Source: CAYSLU01 sp964431965
GTDB lineage: Bacteria > Verrucomicrobiota > Kiritimatiellia > CAIKKV01 > CAYSLU01
DNA length: 64,000 bases
Direction of reading: 5' to 3'
Assembly: GCA_964431965.1 (NCBI GenBank)
Contig: CAYSLU010000003.1
Span: forward strand, 27,584-91,583
Shown: positions 60,164 through 64,000 of the stretch, in pieces
Position numbering within the stretch: the first letter of the stretch is position 1
Layout of the letters: every line of letters starts with the position of its first letter
Made by a program: the position numbers and the translations under genes
Notes under the pieces: generated by a model
The model's input: only the letters and a program-made list of their open reading frames with translations
The model's database searches: none
Told to the model about the DNA's origin: nothing

Positions 60164-61270
60164 TTACGGCGTCCAGCGAGCGGCCTGGATGCTCGCCATC
60201 GCATCCTCGGGCAGCCGCTCGTACCAGACGGTCAGGAACGATCCATCCGCGAGCTCCACGGTGGAGGGGTAGCCCAGGTCGCGGGCGACGGGCTTCTCGT
60301 CAAGGATCATCGGCGCCCCCCACGTTCGGCCGCCATCCTCGCTCAGGCTGGCGCGGTTGCCGGAGGGCAGGATCCGGTAGCCGTACGTCGTCAGCAGCCG
60401 CCCGTCGCGCAGGCGCAGCAGGTGGGCCGGCAGCCCGACGAGTCCGGTGTCGCGCGGGACAGAAAAGCTCCGCCCTCCGTCGCTCGACTCGCTCTGCAGG
60501 ATGTGACCCGTGTCGCGGCTTCCGTGATGGCGGATGTGGACGACGATACGGCCGTCCGGCGCCTGCACGGCGTGCGGCTCGTGGTAGCAGCCGAGCGGAT
60601 CGCCCGCGCGCTGCGGGATGTCCGTGAGCCATCGCCATGTGAGACCGTCGTCGGCAGACTCGCACGCGCAGAGGACCGGGGCATACGCCGCCCCGGCCGT
60701 CCGGACATCGATCGACTGCGACTTGCGGTTGCCGATGAACAGCAGCCGCCCGTCCGAGAGCTGGGTCGGGCCGTGCGGGCTGCCGACGCCGCAGTCGATC
60801 TTGTCCGACCAGGTCCGCCCGCCGTCAGTGGAGCGAATGATCCACGTGCCGAGCTCGCGGCCAATCAGCTCGTCGGTGAGCAGGACGCGCACCTTCTGGC
60901 ATCGAACCATGAATCCGTCGCCCAGCGCGTTCCGGGCCTCGGCGTCGCCCGCCTCGGCCCGCGCGAGTGTGCTGCGCCAAGCGAGCGAGGTGAACCAGTT
61001 GACCAGCACCGTGCCGCGGGCCGTCTGCAGAATCCCGGCGTCGCGGTCGTCCAGCGGGCCATTGGCCAGCACTTCGGGCGGGGACCACGTCTGGCCGTCG
61101 TCGGTTGAGCGGATCAGGTGGACCTGTCCGAACGGACAGACATGTCGCTCGCGGCCAGCGGAAGACACGACCAGCAGATCGCCGCTCTGCAGTCGCGCGA
61201 CGGTGGGCCAGCCATGGTAGGAATGATGAACGCTGATGGTCTTGAAATCGTGTCGCTTGATCGGCGGCAT
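60164..61270 (-). CDS. Sialidase/BNR-repeat glycosidase-like protein
   Basis: A 368-residue six-bladed propeller with five Asp-box motifs (STDDGQTW, STDGGRTW, SADDGLTW, SSDGGRSF, SEDGGRTW). Family residues such as the arginine triad cannot be placed reliably. The substrate could be a sialic acid or another acidic sugar. No signal peptide, so intracellular if expressed. GAGGAGG precedes the ATG. It lies after a divergent 226-base region shared with the radical SAM gene. Confidence 0.8.
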   Translation of the reverse strand: MPPIKRHDFKTISVHHSYHGWPTVARLQSGDLLVVSSAGRERHVCPFGQVHLIRSTDDGQTWSPPEVLANGPLDDRDAGILQTARGTVLVNWFTSLAWRSTLARAEAGDAEARNALGDGFMVRCQKVRVLLTDELIGRELGTWIIRSTDGGRTWSDKIDCGVGSPHGPTQLSDGRLLFIGNRKSQSIDVRTAGAAYAPVLCACESADDGLTWRWLTDIPQRAGDPLGCYHEPHAVQAPDGRIVVHIRHHGSRDTGHILQSESSDGGRSFSVPRDTGLVGLPAHLLRLRDGRLLTTYGYRILPSGNRASLSEDGGRTWGAPMILDEKPVARDLGYPSTVELADGSFLTVWYERLPEDAMASIQAARWTP

Positions 61271-61496
61271 GTGGTCCTCCTCGTTGGCGGTGAATCATGC
61301 CACGCGCGGCTGAAGATGCGAGCTGAACGTTGTTCGGGGATCTCCTCGCCCCCCGGCTCGCGCACCTCGGGGGCCCTGCGGGCTGCATGTCCGACGTTTG
61401 CATTCATTCCGGTCATCCGCGGAGCGATTGCTCGCTTGGATCCGTATGGCATGGTATCTACAGCGAATAAGGACGCATCAATCGAACGGCAAAGAC

Positions 61497-63224
61497 ATGA
61501 GCGAGAGCATCGGAACCCGGATCCTGCTGACCACGGTCTGCAAGCCGTATGGCGTGCCCGACGAGGGCGCGGAGGCCCTCGGCATGCAGATGGAGCTTCT
61601 GAACAACCAGCTCACGCGCGAGCAGCACGTGCACTCCCCGCGGGCCAGCTTCTGGACGTTCCCGCTCTACTTTCTGGCCGAGAACATTTCCGTGCCGGCC
61701 ACCGTCCTGGACTTCCCGTCCTGGCGCGAGTTCAGACGGGAGATTCACAACGGCTACACACACGTGGGGATTTCCTTCATCCAGACCAATGCGCTCAAAG
61801 CAAGGCGCATGGCCGAGTACATCCGCGCACATTGCCCGATGACGAAAATCCTCCTGGGGGGCTATGGCGCCGGGCTCCCCGACCTGGCGGAGCTTGTCCC
61901 CCATGATGCGGTGTGCCACGGCGAAGGCATCCGCTGGTTGCGGGCGTTCTTCGGCGAAGATCCTGCAGCCCCGATCCGCCACCCCGTCATGCATGGCGTG
62001 ATCAGCAAGCACCTGTACGGGCTTCGCGTCGCTTCGACCGACAGCGCCGTCATGTTTCCCGGGCTGGGCTGCAGGAATGGCTGCTTCTTCTGCGCCACAT
62101 CGGCCAAGTTCGACAGGCAGTACATCCCCCTGCTGCCCACGGGGAGGAGCGTCTTCGATCTCTGCCGCGAGGCCGAAGAGGCGCTTGGAGTCCGGGAGTT
62201 TGCCGTCATCGACGAGAACTTCCTGAAGGAGCCGGAACGGGCACGCGAGCTCCTGCGGGAAATGGAGCGCCACGGCACGAGCTACCAGTTCTGGATCTTC
62301 GCATCGGCGGAAGCCATCATGCGGGTCGGCGTCGATTTTCTGGTGCGGCTCGGCGTCTGCGCCGTGTGGATGAGCGTGGAGACGGAGGCCGACATCTTTG
62401 AAAAGCTCCGCGGCATTGACGTGCGCGGCCTGATCCGGGAATTGCAGTCAAAAGGCATATCCGTCATGTCCTCATCCATCCTGTTCATGGAGCACCATGA
62501 CCGGAAGAGCCTGAACGACGACATCGAGTGGGCGGTGGGCATGGATACCGACCTGCATCCGTTCATGCCGCTGACACCGTTGCCCGGAACTCCGCCCTAC
62601 GCGCGCTACAAGAGAGAGGGCAAGCTGATCCCTGGGTTCCCCTACTCGAAGCTGAGCGGGCAGAATGTGTTGGCTTTCCACCACCCGCACTTCCGATCGG
62701 AGGAGGCGCGCGGGCTGACCCGGCGGGCGTTCCGGCGGAAATACGAAGTCGGCGGGCCGGGCGTTGTCAACATGGCGCGGACCGCCCTGGACGGATACGA
62801 ACGAGCCGTGGCGGACGTCGCGGCGCGCAGGGAGCAGGGCCTCTGCTGGGATCCGGAGACGCTGCACTACGACCGGCGGAACGGGCCGGCAGAGGACCGG
62901 TACATGCGAGAGCGCATCCGGTTCCTGCGCCAGCGGGCCAGGGAGTTTCGTCCGATCCTGCTGGCGGCATGGTTGTTCAGCCCGAACCGCGCGGCGCGGC
63001 GACGATGCCTGGATCTGATGAAGCGGCATCGCGGCCTGTTCGGCCGGTCTTCGGCACGGGAAGGCTTCGGGGCATGCCTGTTGAGTGTGACCGGGCTGTT
63101 CGAATTCGGCCGGCATCTCCTGGCCCGGGCCGTCGGGCGAGAGGGCGTCGTCCGCCAGCCGGCGTCCCGTCGCCTGGAGTACGCGGGTCCCGCGGGTGGC
63201 CGGCGGGAGGTCATTCGCGCATGA
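61497..63224 (+). CDS. B12-binding-domain radical SAM protein
   Basis: A 575-residue protein with an N-terminal cobalamin-binding-like Rossmann region (LLGGYGAGLPDLAELVPHD) and the radical SAM CX3CX2C at C192, C196 and C199 (GCRNGCFFC). Later blocks DENFLKEP, AVWMSVETEADIFEKLRG and MPLTPLPGTP are typical of B12-dependent radical SAM enzymes, which often methylate or rearrange unreactive carbons. The canonical DXHXXG of B12 binding is not obvious, so cobalamin binding is uncertain. The last 100 residues are basic. The ATG at 61497 lacks a strong ribosome binding site. Followed by a DUF1295 membrane protein gene. Confidence 0.8.
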   Translation: MSESIGTRILLTTVCKPYGVPDEGAEALGMQMELLNNQLTREQHVHSPRASFWTFPLYFLAENISVPATVLDFPSWREFRREIHNGYTHVGISFIQTNALKARRMAEYIRAHCPMTKILLGGYGAGLPDLAELVPHDAVCHGEGIRWLRAFFGEDPAAPIRHPVMHGVISKHLYGLRVASTDSAVMFPGLGCRNGCFFCATSAKFDRQYIPLLPTGRSVFDLCREAEEALGVREFAVIDENFLKEPERARELLREMERHGTSYQFWIFASAEAIMRVGVDFLVRLGVCAVWMSVETEADIFEKLRGIDVRGLIRELQSKGISVMSSSILFMEHHDRKSLNDDIEWAVGMDTDLHPFMPLTPLPGTPPYARYKREGKLIPGFPYSKLSGQNVLAFHHPHFRSEEARGLTRRAFRRKYEVGGPGVVNMARTALDGYERAVADVAARREQGLCWDPETLHYDRRNGPAEDRYMRERIRFLRQRAREFRPILLAAWLFSPNRAARRRCLDLMKRHRGLFGRSSAREGFGACLLSVTGLFEFGRHLLARAVGREGVVRQPASRRLEYAGPAGGRREVIRA

Positions 63225-63233
63225 TCCGGCCCG

Positions 63234-63250
63234 GGCTCTGCGGCAGAGCC
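63234..63250 (+). terminator. Hairpin after the radical SAM gene
   Basis: GGCTCTG-CGG-CAGAGCC is a perfect 7-bp stem with a three-base loop that starts ten bases after the stop. No long T run follows (only CTTTG), so it is a weak terminator or an attenuator before the next gene. Confidence 0.5.
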
Positions 63251-63296
63251 GGTGCCGCTTTGACGCGCTAGGGTTTGATGTGCGGAAGGAGCCCCC

Positions 63297-64000
63297 ATGG
63301 CTAATACGATGCTGATTGCGGCGACTGTGATCTTCGCTTACGTGAACCTCGTTCACCTTGTGGCCCTCCTGAAGAAGGACAACGGGCTCATGGATGCCGC
63401 CTGGGGCATGGGGTTCATTCTCGTCGCACTGTTCACGCTCGGCCTGGCGGACGGACTGGATGCGCGCCGGATTCTGCTCGGGGCGCTTGTGCTGGTGTGG
63501 GGGGCACGGCTCTCGCTGCACATCCTGATCCGCAACGCCGGCCGCGAGGGCGAGGATTTCCGCTACCGGAACTGGCGCGAGACCTGGGGTCGCTGGTTCT
63601 ATGTGCGCAGCTACCTCCAGATCTACATGCTGCAGGGAACGGTCATGTTCCTGGTCTGCTCCCCGATCCTGCTCGTCAACGCCCGGCGCGGCGGGCCGCT
63701 CGGACTTCTCGATGCGCTCGGGGCTGCCGTCTGGCTGCTGGGTTTCTTGTTTGAAGCAGTGGGCGACTACCAGTTACTGCGATTCACGAGGAATCCCGCC
63801 AACAAAGGGCGGGTCATGCGCTACGGCGTGTGGCGTTTCACCCGGCATCCCAACTACTTCGGCGAAGCGACGCTCTGGTGGGGCTGCTTCCTGATTGCTC
63901 TCAACGTGCCGGGCGGGTGGTGGGCGCTGATCAGCCCGGTGCTGATTGACTTCCTGCTCCTGCGCGTGTCCGGCATTCCCATGCTGGAAGCCAAGTACAA
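63297..64000 (+). CDS. DUF1295/steroid 5-alpha-reductase-like membrane protein, cut by the window edge
   Basis: About 234 codons are visible from the ATG at 63297 to the window end. Six or more hydrophobic helices are seen, with KKDNGLMDAAWGMGF near the start and the family signature YGVWRFTRHPNYFGEATLWW. DUF1295 proteins belong to the isoprenylcysteine methyltransferase/5-alpha-reductase superfamily. GGAAGGAG precedes the ATG. With the B12/radical SAM gene upstream on the same strand it may act on a lipid. The C-terminus is missing. Confidence 0.88.
   Translation, partial: MANTMLIAATVIFAYVNLVHLVALLKKDNGLMDAAWGMGFILVALFTLGLADGLDARRILLGALVLVWGARLSLHILIRNAGREGEDFRYRNWRETWGRWFYVRSYLQIYMLQGTVMFLVCSPILLVNARRGGPLGLLDALGAAVWLLGFLFEAVGDYQLLRFTRNPANKGRVMRYGVWRFTRHPNYFGEATLWWGCFLIALNVPGGWWALISPVLIDFLLLRVSGIPMLEAKY

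Overview
The window looks like part of a metagenome-assembled genome of a Gram-negative, GC-rich, polysaccharide-degrading bacterium of the PVC group, most plausibly Kiritimatiellota or a close relative. This is inference from gene content: three sulfatases in a row, many large uncharacterised glycosidase-like proteins, repeated uroporphyrinogen-decarboxylase (URO-D)-family methyltransferases, a choice-of-anchor/beta-helix exported protein and an autotransporter-type beta-strand-repeat protein, plus a lipid A-type acyltransferase start. There is no rRNA or other phylogenetic marker to settle it. A run of exactly 100 N at 43602-43701 marks a scaffold join.

Layout. 1-3872: lipid A-type acyltransferase (partial), lipoyl synthase, a metallo-beta-lactamase-fold hydrolase and a membrane-anchored SurA/PpiD-like chaperone. 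3878-15105 (minus strand): a degradation block with an AmrS-like radical SAM enzyme, three S1-type sulfatases, a Gfo/Idh/MocA dehydrogenase, an exported metallophosphoesterase, a beta-hydroxyacid dehydrogenase and a large six-hairpin glycosidase-like protein. 15429-16514: a lone plus-strand URO-D methyltransferase. 16532-22968 (minus): the core housekeeping run trpS-scpA-scpB-hisC-tyrA-aroA-cmk, with overlaps or short gaps that imply one transcript. 23051-30113 (minus): FGGY sugar kinase, CBM9/TIM-barrel glycosidase-like protein, HAD phosphatase and the NfnAB electron-bifurcating transhydrogenase pair.

30114-31499 is gene-poor: decayed 3' ends of a MacB-like permease and of an HD-like protein, and tRNA-Pro(CGG) with its own promoter and terminator. 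31500-43571 (minus) is a second carbohydrate block (TIM-barrel glycosidase-like, GH42 beta-galactosidase, two large glycosidase-like proteins, URO-D methyltransferase, FG-GAP protein of rhamnogalacturonan-lyase type), interrupted by a 258-bp duplicated non-coding element. After the N gap come a PIN-toxin 3' end, a beta-helix exported protein, a GH130 phosphorylase, a PL22-like propeller, a beta-strand-repeat gene broken by an in-frame amber codon, a second URO-D enzyme, a YetA/PcRGLX-like protein, a hexapeptide acyltransferase, a propeller protein, a HEAT/zinc/PD-(D/E)XK protein sitting on a 5'-truncated URO-D gene, a complete URO-D enzyme, an exported beta-sandwich-like protein and a sialidase-like protein. 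The right edge (plus strand) has a B12-binding radical SAM protein and a DUF1295 membrane protein.

How it fits together (inference): exported or periplasmic enzymes remove sulfate and open polymers of pectin/rhamnogalacturonan or sulfated-glycan type. Many partner enzymes lack a visible signal peptide and probably work on imported oligosaccharides. The sugar kinase, dehydrogenases and GH130 phosphorylase feed central metabolism, and the URO-D proteins may handle methyl groups. Points most worth a second look: the HEAT/zinc-ribbon/nuclease protein with the truncated gene beneath it, the five divergent URO-D copies, two intergenic hairpin-doublet elements, the duplicated 258-bp element, and several decayed genes.
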